From the NCBI RefSeq assembly GCF_008711155.1, contig NZ_VUYQ01000005.1, forward strand, positions 1 to 64,000: a DNA stretch of 64,000 bases, written 5' to 3'. The position numbers and the translations under genes were made by a program. The DNA comes from Dechloromonas sp. CZR5 (GTDB lineage: Bacteria > Pseudomonadota > Gammaproteobacteria > Burkholderiales > Rhodocyclaceae). The notes beneath the pieces were generated by a model. The model did no database searches. It was not told the DNA's origin and saw only the letters and a program-made list of their open reading frames with translations. Shown here one piece after another: positions 17,903 through 27,070 of this stretch (the first letter of the stretch is position 1; the number at the start of each line of letters is the position of its first letter).

Positions 17903-18454
17903 TCAGACCGGGGAGAGAACTGCCGTCACTCGCCCCGGTTCGATGCGGATGGAGCGCAGCAGCCAGCGCGCCGCCTTTTCCTGCAGTGAGCCGTCTTCGC
18001 GCAGGACATAGACCGGCTTGCTGCGGAAGTAGGCGGTCATCAGCTGGGTGATGGCCTGGCGGGCCATGGGTTCGGCTTCGCGCGAGATGCCGACCGATTG
18101 CACCGAGTTGGCGACCGGATTTTCCAGATAGAAGGCCTTGGCGTTGTCGTCGTAGCGCAGGCCGGAAGTGCCGAGCACATCGACCGGAACCGGCGGGTTG
18201 CCGAGCAGGGAAATCTTGAGGCGCGCTGCGACGCTTGCCTTGCCTTCTGGTTCGCCGAGGTGGATTTTCGGCGCTTCGATCAAGGCGACGACGATCATGC
18301 CGTTACCGTAGCTTTTCTGCATGCCACCGCTTTTGTCGACCTGCGCCTGGATGTCGGCCTCGGAGAAGTGGATTTCCTTTTCCAGCAGCCCGGCACTCCA
18401 GACGGAGCCAGCGGCCAGCAGCGCTGTCGCGAACAGGGTGAAGCGGAGTTTCAT
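17903..18454 (-). CDS. DUF1439 family exported protein (YceB-like)
   Basis: A 183-residue protein with a signal peptide (about 1-20, ending VWSA) but no lipobox cysteine. The mature part, with HFSEADIQAQVDK near the start and the central LLGNPPVPVDVLG, resembles DUF1439, predicted beta-rich envelope proteins of unknown function related to the E. coli lipoprotein YceB. It ends 6 bases from the convergent terC stop and lies 32 bases after the hybrid kinase gene on the same strand, so it may be the last gene of that operon. Confidence 0.75.
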   Translation of the reverse strand: MKLRFTLFATALLAAGSVWSAGLLEKEIHFSEADIQAQVDKSGGMQKSYGNGMIVVALIEAPKIHLGEPEGKASVAARLKISLLGNPPVPVDVLGTSGLRYDDNAKAFYLENPVANSVQSVGISREAEPMARQAITQLMTAYFRSKPVYVLREDGSLQEKAARWLLRSIRIEPGRVTAVLSPV

Positions 18455-18486
18455 GCCTTCAACGTCGAGGAGGGAGGAGATGCCGC

Positions 18487-21483
18487 TCAGTCTACCTCAG
18501 GGAGCAGGGCGAGTGCCTTTTCGAATTCGAAGTTGCCGATCAGTTGGCCCAGCTTGTTTGCCGTCGCCTGTCCGAGGATATCCTTCAGCGCGGCGTGGTG
18601 TTCGCTGACGTAACGCTGGGCGCTCATTTCCCCCGTCGATAGCTGCAAACGGAGTTTTTCCAAGACCCAACGATTGTTTGCCTCCACGGGTCTTTCGCTG
18701 CTATCGGACTCGCGGCGTTCGGCATGAAGGAGCGAGTCGAGCTGGGCGGTCAGTGCCTCCTGCGATGACTGCAGATAAGGCAGCAACTGGCGCGCAACCA
18801 AAGGCGCATCCGGTTGTTGCAGTTTGAGCGGAAGTTCGATGGCGTTGGCAATCTTGTTGACCTGCGTGGCGCCGATATTCGCCGATGCGCCTTTCAATGC
18901 GTGGGCGATGTTGCGCGCATCTTCCTGATTGCCGTTGTCCAGCGCCTCGGCTATCCGATGGGCGTCGTCAGCATGGGTGGCGATGTACAACTCGAGCAGA
19001 CGTCTGTAAAGCGTCAGTTTTCCGGATACGACGTGAAGGCCGGCCGGAACGTCCAGTTCGTCGATTCGATCCAGAAGCGCGCGGAATTGCCCTTCGTCGG
19101 TTAACGCCGCCGCTGGCGGAGCATCGGATGGCATCTTTGCCCGTATCGGGGTGCGAATCCAGTGGCATAGCGTCGCATAGAGCTTCGCGGGATCGATCGG
19201 CTTGGCGATATGGTCGTTCATGCCGGCGCCGAGACAGGCATCGCGATCTTCGTTGAAGGCGTTGGCCGTCATGGCCAGTATGGGTGTCGCAGTCCGTTCC
19301 GGCAGCAGGCGGATGGCGCGCGTGGCTTCAATGCCGTCCATCATCGGCATCTGGATGTCCATCAGGATCAGGTCGTAGTCGTTGGCGGTTGCCAGCTTGA
19401 TGGCCTGGCAACCATCCTCGGCGATGTCGACCAGAATACCGACATCCTCGAGCAGTTCCCGCGCGACTTCCTGATTGATCGGATTGTCTTCGGCAAGGAG
19501 GATATGGCGCCCACGGAGGAGGCCGGCTGCCGGCGTCTCGTCCTGTTGCTCCGGCTCGAGGCTGGGTGGATGCTCGCCGAGCAGTGCTTCGAGCAGTGCG
19601 GCTTCAAGTTCGGACGGCGTTACCGGTTTGTTGATCTGGCAAACGATGCCTGCCTCGCGCAGGCGTTCCATCGGCCATTCGCGGCCGTAGGCAGTGACCA
19701 GCACGATGCGCGGCGGTTTACGGGTCATTGTGCGAATGCGCCGACTGGTTTCTATGCCGTCCATGCCCGGCATGGCCCAGTCAGTCAGAACCAGGTTGAA
19801 ATGATTTCCCTTGGCCAGGGCTGCCTGCATGCATTGCAACCCGGCCTCGCCCGAACTGGCGGTGGTGACGTGCGCATCGTAGGCGGTCAGCATGTGACTG
19901 ATGGCTTCCAGAGCGTTGGGGTCGTCATCGATGACCAGAATGTTGATCGTTTCCGGCATGCTGTTGCGCCGTGGCCGATCGTCATTTTTGCGTGCGATCC
20001 GCAGCGGCAACTCGCACCAGAATGTGCTGCCTTGCCCCTGGACGCTGTCGACGCCGATACGACCGTTCATCAGTTCCGTCAAGCGTTTGCTGATGGCGAG
20101 ACCAAGGCCGGTGCCGCCGTACTTTCGTGTTGTCGAGGTGTCGGCCTGCTCGAAGGGAAGGAAGAGGTGCCCGAGTTGTTCAGGGGCCAGACCGATGCCG
20201 GTGTCGGTGACTTCGAAGCGGACATGCAGGCAGTTGCTTTCCCGCGAGAGCAGGCGCGCACTGAATATGACGCTGCCCCGCTCGGTAAATTTCACCGCAT
20301 TGCTCGCGAAATTGGCCAGGATCTGACCGATGCGGCTGCGGTCCCCGTAGACGAAATACGGAATCTCGGGGTCGACCCGGTCGATGATTTCGAGCCCCTT
20401 GTCCATCGCCTGTGGGCTGACCAGCGCATTGAGTTGCAGGAATAGCTGTTCGAACTCGAAATCGCTTTCGTCGATGATCAGCTTGTCGGCTTCGATCTTC
20501 GAGAAATCCAGGATGTCGTTGATGATGCCGAGCAGGTGGTGTGCCGCCATGGCGATCTTGTCCAGGTGCTTGGCATCCTTGGAATTGCCGGCGCCTTTTC
20601 GCAGGAGATGAGTCAGGCCGACAATGGCGTTCATCGGCGTACGAATTTCGTGGCTCATGTTGGCGAGAAAGGCGCTCTTCGCGCGACTGGCCGATTCGGC
20701 CTCTTCCTTGGCGGTAAGCAATTCCCGGGTTCGTTCGCCGACGATTTCCTCGAGTCGGGTCTGGTGTTCACGCAGGGCTTCGGCCGCCCGGATGCGCTGA
20801 TCGATCTCCCGCACCAGGGTGTTTTGCGAGGTCTGCAATTCGGTGCGCATGCTGGCGAAATTGTCGACAAGATGCCCAATCTCGTCATTGGTTACCGGCG
20901 GCAGGGGGGTCTCGAAGTGGTTCCGTGCCAGATTGCTGGCGGCGACGGCCAACCGATGGGTGGGACGGATGACCGTGAATTCGAGAATCGCCACCATGAT
21001 GCCGGTCAATGCGGCGAGCATCGCCAGCAGCAGGTGCATCAGGTCCCGGTGGTAGTCGAGGTTGCCGGCAATGAACGGGCTCAGGTCGATCATCACCTCC
21101 AGTTTTCCCAGTTCGGTGCCACTGTGGGCAATCGGGCGGGCGAGGAGTCTGTATGCCCCGGACACCGGCTCGGCCGCCGGAGAGGAACCCAGTCGCCGGA
21201 GGGGGTAGAGTTGTTGCCCATTCGGGTTGGTCAGCCTGACCTGATGCCATTCGGCATTGCGCCGTTCGAGCGCACGGAGGTTTTCGTAGATATTGGCCAA
21301 CTGCCCGGAAAGGAGGAGGGGAATCAGGCTCTCGACCACACTGTCGAGGTGCCGTTCGATCAGCCGAAGATGGGTGTCCTCGGCACGGTGGATCGATTCC
21401 GGAATCCAGACGAACTGCAGCAGACAGCCGAGAACGATACTGATCAGGACCAGCGGCAGCAGAAATTTTTGTCGGAGTCCCAT
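18487..21483 (-). CDS. Hybrid sensor histidine kinase: TM-HAMP-HisKA-HATPase-REC-REC-Hpt
   Basis: A 998-residue inner-membrane phosphorelay kinase. Order: helix (about 7-26), periplasmic sensor (27-147), helix (148-170), HAMP (about 172-225), coiled coil, HisKA with phospho-accepting His278 ([11 protein letters not shown]), HATPase ([12 protein letters not shown] near 465), receiver 1 (VLTDWAMPG), receiver 2 ([21 protein letters not shown]), and an Hpt domain with [10 protein letters not shown]. It starts 3 bases after the stop of the PhnD-like binding-protein gene, so the pair is translationally coupled and that protein is the likely ligand-sensing partner. No separate output regulator is adjacent. 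Confidence 0.92.
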   Translation of the reverse strand: MGLRQKFLLPLVLISIVLGCLLQFVWIPESIHRAEDTHLRLIERHLDSVVESLIPLLLSGQLANIYENLRALERRNAEWHQVRLTNPNGQQLYPLRRLGSSPAAEPVSGAYRLLARPIAHSGTELGKLEVMIDLSPFIAGNLDYHRDLMHLLLAMLAALTGIMVAILEFTVIRPTHRLAVAASNLARNHFETPLPPVTNDEIGHLVDNFASMRTELQTSQNTLVREIDQRIRAAEALREHQTRLEEIVGERTRELLTAKEEAESASRAKSAFLANMSHEIRTPMNAIVGLTHLLRKGAGNSKDAKHLDKIAMAAHHLLGIINDILDFSKIEADKLIIDESDFEFEQLFLQLNALVSPQAMDKGLEIIDRVDPEIPYFVYGDRSRIGQILANFASNAVKFTERGSVIFSARLLSRESNCLHVRFEVTDTGIGLAPEQLGHLFLPFEQADTSTTRKYGGTGLGLAISKRLTELMNGRIGVDSVQGQGSTFWCELPLRIARKNDDRPRRNSMPETINILVIDDDPNALEAISHMLTAYDAHVTTASSGEAGLQCMQAALAKGNHFNLVLTDWAMPGMDGIETSRRIRTMTRKPPRIVLVTAYGREWPMERLREAGIVCQINKPVTPSELEAALLEALLGEHPPSLEPEQQDETPAAGLLRGRHILLAEDNPINQEVARELLEDVGILVDIAEDGCQAIKLATANDYDLILMDIQMPMMDGIEATRAIRLLPERTATPILAMTANAFNEDRDACLGAGMNDHIAKPIDPAKLYATLCHWIRTPIRAKMPSDAPPAAALTDEGQFRALLDRIDELDVPAGLHVVSGKLTLYRRLLELYIATHADDAHRIAEALDNGNQEDARNIAHALKGASANIGATQVNKIANAIELPLKLQQPDAPLVARQLLPYLQSSQEALTAQLDSLLHAERRESDSSERPVEANNRWVLEKLRLQLSTGEMSAQRYVSEHHAALKDILGQATANKLGQLIGNFEFEKALALLPEVD

Positions 21484-21486
21484 GAT

Positions 21487-22317
21487 TTAAGGTTCGACCC
21501 AATAGTTCGACAGTCCCCAGTCGCGCATCGGTGCGTAATCCTTCATCGAGGCTGGAACGACTGCCTGGATAGGGACTTCGCGCAGCAGCTTGCGCCCTTC
21601 CTCGCTGCCGTCCAGCGCCATGATGGCTTGCCTGACGGCCTGTTGAACCTTCAGGGGAACGCGGGGATGGGCGGCGATCGGGTGGGATGGCATTTCCCGG
21701 GTGGCGTACAGCACCCGCAGCAGGTCGCGTACAGCCGGTTCCTGCTCCTGCAGGGTCTTTTCGACGCCGCCGCCGGCCGGAATCAGGCCATTGGCGACGT
21801 AGAGATAGACTGAGCTGTGGGTTTTCACGTTGACCGGATTGACCCTGACCTTGAAGAGCTGTGCCAGATCCGCCCGAAGCAGGAGGCTTGCCCCCAGGGC
21901 GTTGAATGAGGGAATGGCCATTTGCTGGCCATCGAGGTCGGCCGGGGTTTTGAACGAACTGTCCCTGGCGACGACCAGAATTCCGCGCAGCGGTGTCTTG
22001 TCACGAACCAGCGGGATGTAACCCTGGCGGGACTCCTCGCGCAGGACATGGTAGGGGTTCGCGTAGACGAAATCGAAACTCCCTTTCGACAGCTCCCGTT
22101 CGAACTCGGGCACGGTGAGCGTGGCAACCAGGTTCAACTGAATGCCGGTACGTTTGCTGACGTTCTCGATGATGGGTTTCCAGATCGTGAACAGCTTGCG
22201 TTGATCGAACTGCGGAACGACGGCAAAACTATAGGTGTCGGTCGCTTCCGCGGAGAGCACGGAGAGCAGCGTGCCGAATACGACAAGGAATTTTGCCAGA
22301 TAGCCCGGATGGTTCAT
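21487..22317 (-). CDS. PhnD-like periplasmic substrate-binding protein paired with a hybrid kinase
   Basis: A 276-residue exported protein with a signal peptide (about 1-25, ending LSAEA). The fold resembles phosphate/phosphite/phosphonate-binding proteins: SFAVVPQFDQRKLF, then FDFVYANPYHVL, GILVVARDSSFKTPADLDG and the ALGASLLLRADL hinge. I placed the start at 22317 because CGGAG lies before it; an ATG at 22332 lacks a ribosome site. No permease or ATPase gene is near. The next gene, 3 bases away, is a membrane hybrid kinase, so I infer a sensory rather than transport role. The ligand is unknown; phosphonate is only one possibility. Confidence 0.82.
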   Translation of the reverse strand: MNHPGYLAKFLVVFGTLLSVLSAEATDTYSFAVVPQFDQRKLFTIWKPIIENVSKRTGIQLNLVATLTVPEFERELSKGSFDFVYANPYHVLREESRQGYIPLVRDKTPLRGILVVARDSSFKTPADLDGQQMAIPSFNALGASLLLRADLAQLFKVRVNPVNVKTHSSVYLYVANGLIPAGGGVEKTLQEQEPAVRDLLRVLYATREMPSHPIAAHPRVPLKVQQAVRQAIMALDGSEEGRKLLREVPIQAVVPASMKDYAPMRDWGLSNYWVEP

Positions 22318-22412
22318 GCTGGGCTCCGTCATTGTTGATGATTTTGATGAATATAGTATCCATCATAAACCCTGAAATTACTAAGGGTATTTTTTGCTTC
22401 CTGCGCGACCGG

Positions 22413-23480
22413 TCATTTTTTTGCGGCCCATTGCCGGCGATAGTGAATGGGGGCCATGCCGGTCCACTCGACGAAGGCGCGATAGAAGGCCGAGGTGTCG
22501 GCATAGCCGAGATCGGCGGCAACCTTGGCGATGGAGTCCCGCGTCTTGGTCAGGCGGGCCAGCGCCATGTCGCGGCGCAGGGCGTCCTTGATGCCGCGGA
22601 AGCTTGATCCTTCTTCCTCCAGCCGGCGATGGACGGTGCGCGGCGACAGGTGCAGGCGGCCGGCGATGTCGTCCAGGCCCAGGGTGTCGGGCAGGGCGGC
22701 GCGCAGCAGGTCGCGGACGCGGATGACCATTTCCCGGTCGCGCCGGTAGAGCATGGTGATCTTGCCCGGGGCGCCGTCGAGGAAGGTGGTTAGCGCCGCC
22801 TCGTCGCGGCGGATGGGCAGTTCGAGCAGGTTGGCGTTGAAGCTGGCGACCAGCGTGCCCATGCCGCCCGGCACGGTCGGCGCAAAGCGCGAGTCCTCGG
22901 TGAAGATCAGGGGGTAGTCGCCGAAGTGGGCTGGCTTGCGGTAGGGAAAGATCACGTTGTCGAGGCCGATGCCGCGTCCGGCCAGCCAGCAGGCAAGGCC
23001 GTGCAGCAGGCGGAGCAGCCATTCGAAGGCGAAGATGCGCCCCGGATCTTCCGGCTTGTCGGATAGCCGCCGTGTTTCGGCGATGACCAGTTCGGCATGG
23101 CCGTGCGAGCGGCGGACGCTCACCGCCAGGTCGGGCAGCACGATGTGCAGGAAGCGGCTGGCGCGGGCCAGCGCTTCGGCCAGGGTCGGGGCACTCAGGC
23201 AGCCGCGACACAGGAATTCGAAACTGCCGACACGCATCGGCTGGGCGAAGAGATTGAAGGCTTCGTCGTCCAGCTGCCGGTTAAGCCGGTTGTAGAGCGC
23301 TGCATAGCGATCGATGGGAACTCGGCTGGCCGTGTCTGCAATATCAATATCCAGCGCCGCAAGAAGGGGCGACGGGTCGATCCGGCGGCGGGTCATGCCG
23401 GCCAGCATGCCGGTAACAAATCCCATTGCGACAGTGGCTTGCGTTCTGGGGGGCGAGCTTGTGATCGTGCGGTGCACCAT
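22413..23480 (-). CDS. AraC-type transcriptional regulator with arabinose-binding-like N-terminus
   Basis: A 355-residue regulator. The N-terminal ligand-binding domain (about 30-220) is of the OruR/ArgR-like AraC class. The C-terminal double helix-turn-helix (about 255-350) includes LGLDDIAGRLHLSPRTVHRRLEEEG and SIAKVAADLGYADTSAFYRAF. It is divergent from icmF across 142 bases, so icmF is its most likely target, with a CoA-linked or short-chain acid effector as inference. The PhnD-like and kinase genes follow it on the same strand after a 95-base gap. The N-terminal 28 residues are unconserved in appearance and a later ATG may be the true start. Confidence 0.88.
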   Translation of the reverse strand: MVHRTITSSPPRTQATVAMGFVTGMLAGMTRRRIDPSPLLAALDIDIADTASRVPIDRYAALYNRLNRQLDDEAFNLFAQPMRVGSFEFLCRGCLSAPTLAEALARASRFLHIVLPDLAVSVRRSHGHAELVIAETRRLSDKPEDPGRIFAFEWLLRLLHGLACWLAGRGIGLDNVIFPYRKPAHFGDYPLIFTEDSRFAPTVPGGMGTLVASFNANLLELPIRRDEAALTTFLDGAPGKITMLYRRDREMVIRVRDLLRAALPDTLGLDDIAGRLHLSPRTVHRRLEEEGSSFRGIKDALRRDMALARLTKTRDSIAKVAADLGYADTSAFYRAFVEWTGMAPIHYRRQWAAKK

Positions 23481-23584
23481 TTTTTGGGAGGGCTAGGTGG
23501 TGGTCAGCTTACTTTAACACCTTGGCGGAATTTGCACGATTATCGTCATTCGCCACAATGGCCGTACGGTCAAAGCGGCCTACC

Positions 23585-23626
23585 ATGAACGCCTTTCCTA
23601 CTTATTCGATGAGGCAGGCGTCATGA
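23585..23626 (+). CDS. Possible leader peptide overlapping the icmF start
   Basis: A 13-codon frame ([13 protein letters not shown]) from ATG 23585 ends in a TGA that overlaps the icmF ATG as ATGA (23623-23626). That geometry allows translational coupling. It lacks a good ribosome site and may be chance. Confidence 0.25.
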   Translation: MNAFPTYSMRQAS

Positions 23627-26600
23627 CCGATTTGTCCGTAGCCAAGAAGTTGTCCCCGTACAAGCCCAAGAACAAGGTGCGCTTCGTCACCGCTGCCTCG
23701 CTGTTCGACGGACATGACGCATCGATCAACATCATGCGCCGCATCCTGCAATCGACCGGCTCCGAAGTCATCCACCTTGGCCACAACCGCTCGGTGCAGG
23801 AAATCGTCAATGCGGCACTGCAGGAAGACGTGCAGGGTATCTGCATCACTTCCTACCAGGGCGGCCACGTCGAATTCTTCAAGTACATGATCGATCTGCT
23901 CAAGGCCAACGGCGGCGAGCACATCAAGGTCTTCGGCGGTGGCGGCGGCGTTATCGTGCCGTCGGAAATCAAGGAGTTGCACGCCTATGGCGTGACCCGC
24001 ATCTACGCCCCGGAAGACGGCGTGCACATGGGTCTGCAGGGCATGATCAACGAAGTCGTGCAGCATGCCGACTACGATGTCGCCGATCAGGGCGTGCCGA
24101 CCGCCGAACAGGCCTTGGCCGGTCTGCAGGCTGGCGACAAGCGCCTGCTGTCACGCATCATCACGCTGCTTGAGAACGGCGAGGCGCCGGCGCTCAAGGA
24201 GCCGTTGCTCAAGGCGGCTGCCGCGCTGGAAACGCCGGTGCTCGGCATTACCGGTACCGGCGGTGCCGGCAAGTCGTCGCTGACCGACGAGCTGGTGCGC
24301 CGTTTCCGTCTCGACCAGGGCGACAGCGTCAAGATCGGTATCGTCTCCATCGACCCGTCGCGCAAGCGGACCGGCGGCGCACTGCTGGGTGACCGTATTC
24401 GCATGAATGCCATCGAGCATCCGAACATCTTCATGCGTTCGCTGGCCACGCGCGACACCGGCAGCGAAATCTCGACCGCGCTGCCCGAGGTCATTGCCGC
24501 CTGCAAGCTGGCCGGCTTCGATCTGGTCGTCGTCGAAACCTCCGGTATCGGCCAGGGCAACGCGGCCATCGTGCCTTTCGTCGATCTGTCGCTGTATGTG
24601 ATGACGCCGGAGTTCGGTGCCGCATCGCAGCTGGAAAAGATCGACATGCTCGATTTCGCCGACTTCGTTGCCATCAACAAGTTCGACCGCAAGGGCGCCG
24701 AGGATGCGCTGCGCGACGTGCGCAAGCAGTACCAGCGCAACCGTGAATTGTTCACCACGCCGACCGACGACATGCCGGTGTTCGGTACGCAGGCGGCCCG
24801 CTTCAATGACGACGGCGTAACCGCCCTGTACCAAGCGCTGGTTCCCGCCCTTACCGAGCGGGGGCTCAAGCTTGGTCAAGGCAAGCTGCCCATCGTCACC
24901 GTCAAGCAGTCGTCCAGCCAGCGCGCCATCGTGCCGGCCCAGCGCGTCCGCTACCTGGCCGAGATTGCCGACAGCGTGCGCGGCTACCATGCCCACACCG
25001 AAGAGCAGGTGAAGATCGCCCGCGAACGCCAGTCGCTGCGCATCGCCAAGCAGATTTTTGCCGGCTGCGACAAGAACGTGGCTGACTTTGACGAAATGCA
25101 GGCCTTCAAGGACAGCCAGCAGGACCCGAAGGCCAGGAAGCTGCTCGACATGTGGCCGCAGACCGTAGAAGCCTACAGCGGCGACGAATACGTCGTGAAG
25201 ATTCGCGACAAGGAAATCCGCACCAAGCTGGTTTCCGAGTCGCTGTCCGGCACCAAGATCAAGAAGGTCATCCTGCCCAAGTTCGGCGATGACGGCGAAA
25301 CCCTGCGCTTCCTGATGCGCGAGAACGTTCCGGGCTCCTTCCCCTACACTGCCGGCGTCTTCGCCTTCAAGCGCGAGGGTGAAGACCCGACCCGGATGTT
25401 CGCCGGCGAAGGCGATGCTTTCCGCACCAACCGCCGCTTCAAGCGCGTCTCCGAAGGCATGCCGGCGCATCGCCTGTCCACCGCCTTCGACTCGGTCACG
25501 CTGTATGGTTGCGACCCGGATGAGCGCCCGGACATCTACGGCAAGATCGGCAATTCCGGCGTCTCGATTGCCACGCTGGACGACCTCAAGGTTCTCTACG
25601 ACGGTTTCGACCTGCTCGCCCCGAGCACCTCGGTATCGATGACCATCAACGGTCCGGCACCGATCATCCTGGCCTGTTTCTTCAACACCGCCATCGACCA
25701 GCAGATGGCCAAGTTCGAGAAAGAGAATGGCCGCCAGCCGACCGAAGACGAAGCCGAAAAGATCCGCGAGTGGGTGCTCAAGTCCGTGCGCGGTACCGTG
25801 CAGGCCGACATCCTCAAGGAAGACCAGGGCCAGAACACCTGCATTTTCTCGACCGAATTCGCGCTGAAGATGATGGGCGATATCCAGGAATTCTTCGTCC
25901 ATAACCAGGTGCAGAACTTCTACTCGGTGTCGATCTCCGGTTATCACATCGCCGAAGCCGGAGCCAACCCGATCAGCCAGCTCGCCTTCACGCTGTCCAA
26001 CGGCTTCACCTATGTCGAAAGCTACCTGGCGCGCGGCATGCACATCGACGACTTCGCCCCGAACCTGTCGTTCTTCTTCTCCAACGGCATGGACCCGGAA
26101 TACTCGGTGATCGGCCGCGTCGCCCGCCGCATCTGGGCCGTGGCGATGAAGAACAAGTACGGTGCCAACGAGCGCAGCCAGAAGCTGAAGTATCACATCC
26201 AGACTTCGGGCCGTTCGCTGCACGCCCAGGAAATGGACTTCAACGACATCCGCACCACGCTGCAGGCGCTGATCGCCATCTACGACAACTGCAACTCGCT
26301 GCACACCAACGCCTACGACGAAGCGATCACCACGCCGACGGAGGAATCCGTGCGCCGCGCCATGGCCATCCAGCTGATCATCAACCGCGAATGGGGCGTC
26401 GCCAAGAACGAAAACCCGAACCAGGGCGCCTTCGTCATCGACGAACTGACCGATCTGGTCGAGGAAGCCGTGCTCAAGGAATTCGAAGCCATCGCCTCGC
26501 GCGGCGGCGTGCTCGGCGCCATGGAAACCGGCTACCAGCGCGGCAAGATCCAGGAAGAGTCGATGTACTACGAGCACAAGAAGCACGACGGCTCGTACCC

Positions 26601-26886
26601 GATCATCGGCGTCAATACCTTCCTCAATCCGAAGGGCATGGCCCAGCAGGAAATCGAACTGGCCCGCTCGACCGATGACGAAAAGCAGTCGCAGATCAAC
26701 CGTCTGCGCGCCTTCCACGCCCGCAATGCGGCTACTGCCCCGGCCATGCTCGAGAAGCTGAAACAGACCGTGATCGAGGACGGCAACGTCTTCGCCGTGC
26801 TGGTCGATGCGGTCAAGGTCTGCTCGCTGGGCCAGATCAGCTCGGCGCTCTACGAAGTGGGCGGCCAGTACCGGCGCAGTATGTAA
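23623..26886 (+). CDS. icmF: Fused isobutyryl-CoA mutase IcmF (AdoCbl-dependent)
   Basis: A 1087-residue fusion of three parts. The N-terminal B12-binding domain (about 20-150) carries the cobalt-ligand His31 in DGHDAS (29-34); the usual DxHxxG glycine is Ser, as I recall for IcmF. The MeaB-like GTPase chaperone (about 200-500) has a P-loop GTGGAGKS (211-218). The C-terminal mutase barrel (about 540-1080) includes [19 protein letters not shown] and [10 protein letters not shown]. It interconverts isobutyryl- and n-butyryl-CoA; pivalyl/isovaleryl-CoA activity occurs in relatives. It is divergent from an AraC-type gene and ends in its own terminator. Confidence 0.95.
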   Translation: MTDLSVAKKLSPYKPKNKVRFVTAASLFDGHDASINIMRRILQSTGSEVIHLGHNRSVQEIVNAALQEDVQGICITSYQGGHVEFFKYMIDLLKANGGEHIKVFGGGGGVIVPSEIKELHAYGVTRIYAPEDGVHMGLQGMINEVVQHADYDVADQGVPTAEQALAGLQAGDKRLLSRIITLLENGEAPALKEPLLKAAAALETPVLGITGTGGAGKSSLTDELVRRFRLDQGDSVKIGIVSIDPSRKRTGGALLGDRIRMNAIEHPNIFMRSLATRDTGSEISTALPEVIAACKLAGFDLVVVETSGIGQGNAAIVPFVDLSLYVMTPEFGAASQLEKIDMLDFADFVAINKFDRKGAEDALRDVRKQYQRNRELFTTPTDDMPVFGTQAARFNDDGVTALYQALVPALTERGLKLGQGKLPIVTVKQSSSQRAIVPAQRVRYLAEIADSVRGYHAHTEEQVKIARERQSLRIAKQIFAGCDKNVADFDEMQAFKDSQQDPKARKLLDMWPQTVEAYSGDEYVVKIRDKEIRTKLVSESLSGTKIKKVILPKFGDDGETLRFLMRENVPGSFPYTAGVFAFKREGEDPTRMFAGEGDAFRTNRRFKRVSEGMPAHRLSTAFDSVTLYGCDPDERPDIYGKIGNSGVSIATLDDLKVLYDGFDLLAPSTSVSMTINGPAPIILACFFNTAIDQQMAKFEKENGRQPTEDEAEKIREWVLKSVRGTVQADILKEDQGQNTCIFSTEFALKMMGDIQEFFVHNQVQNFYSVSISGYHIAEAGANPISQLAFTLSNGFTYVESYLARGMHIDDFAPNLSFFFSNGMDPEYSVIGRVARRIWAVAMKNKYGANERSQKLKYHIQTSGRSLHAQEMDFNDIRTTLQALIAIYDNCNSLHTNAYDEAITTPTEESVRRAMAIQLIINREWGVAKNENPNQGAFVIDELTDLVEEAVLKEFEAIASRGGVLGAMETGYQRGKIQEESMYYEHKKHDGSYPIIGVNTFLNPKGMAQQEIELARSTDDEKQSQINRLRAFHARNAATAPAMLEKLKQTVIEDGNVFAVLVDAVKVCSLGQISSALYEVGGQYRRSM

Positions 26887-26955
26887 AACAGCAGGAAAGA
26901 CTCCTTAGAGGGAGAACAGCAAACCCGAACCCGTAAGGGAGGAGGAGTCAATAAG

Positions 26956-26985
26956 ACGGCGAGGCTATGTACCTCGCCGTTTTTC
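26956..26985 (+). terminator. Intrinsic terminator after icmF
   Basis: ACGGCGAGG (26956-26964) pairs with CCTCGCCGT (26972-26980) around a seven-base loop, followed by TTTT and C. Upstream, GACTCC (26899-26904) can also pair with GGAGTC (26944-26949), making a longer 3' structure. Confidence 0.88.
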
Positions 26986-27070
26986 TGGCAATCCGGGGGC
27001 GGGGCACCGCTGTAAAAGTATCAGCCCGGCGTTAAAATCCGAAAAGTCACACAATTTCCAAGGATATGTT

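Noticed and set aside
23481..23622. Cobalamin riboswitch before icmF
   Set aside because: The 142-base gap has no B12-box-like sequence and is shared with a divergent regulator gene.
24151..26718. An 855-codon open frame on the minus strand inside icmF
   Set aside because: It is antisense to a fully recognisable IcmF; long antisense frames are expected at this GC and codon bias, and its translation shows no domain.
3678..26924. Shared 13-mer GAGAACAGCAAAC near 3.68 kb and 26.91 kb
   Set aside because: Only two copies, in unrelated intergenic contexts and without symmetry; consistent with chance.
26899..26949. Long-range pairing GACTCC/GGAGTC after icmF as a regulatory RNA
   Set aside because: Six pairs across about 40 bases is weak, and a proper terminator directly follows; noted only as part of the 3' structure.
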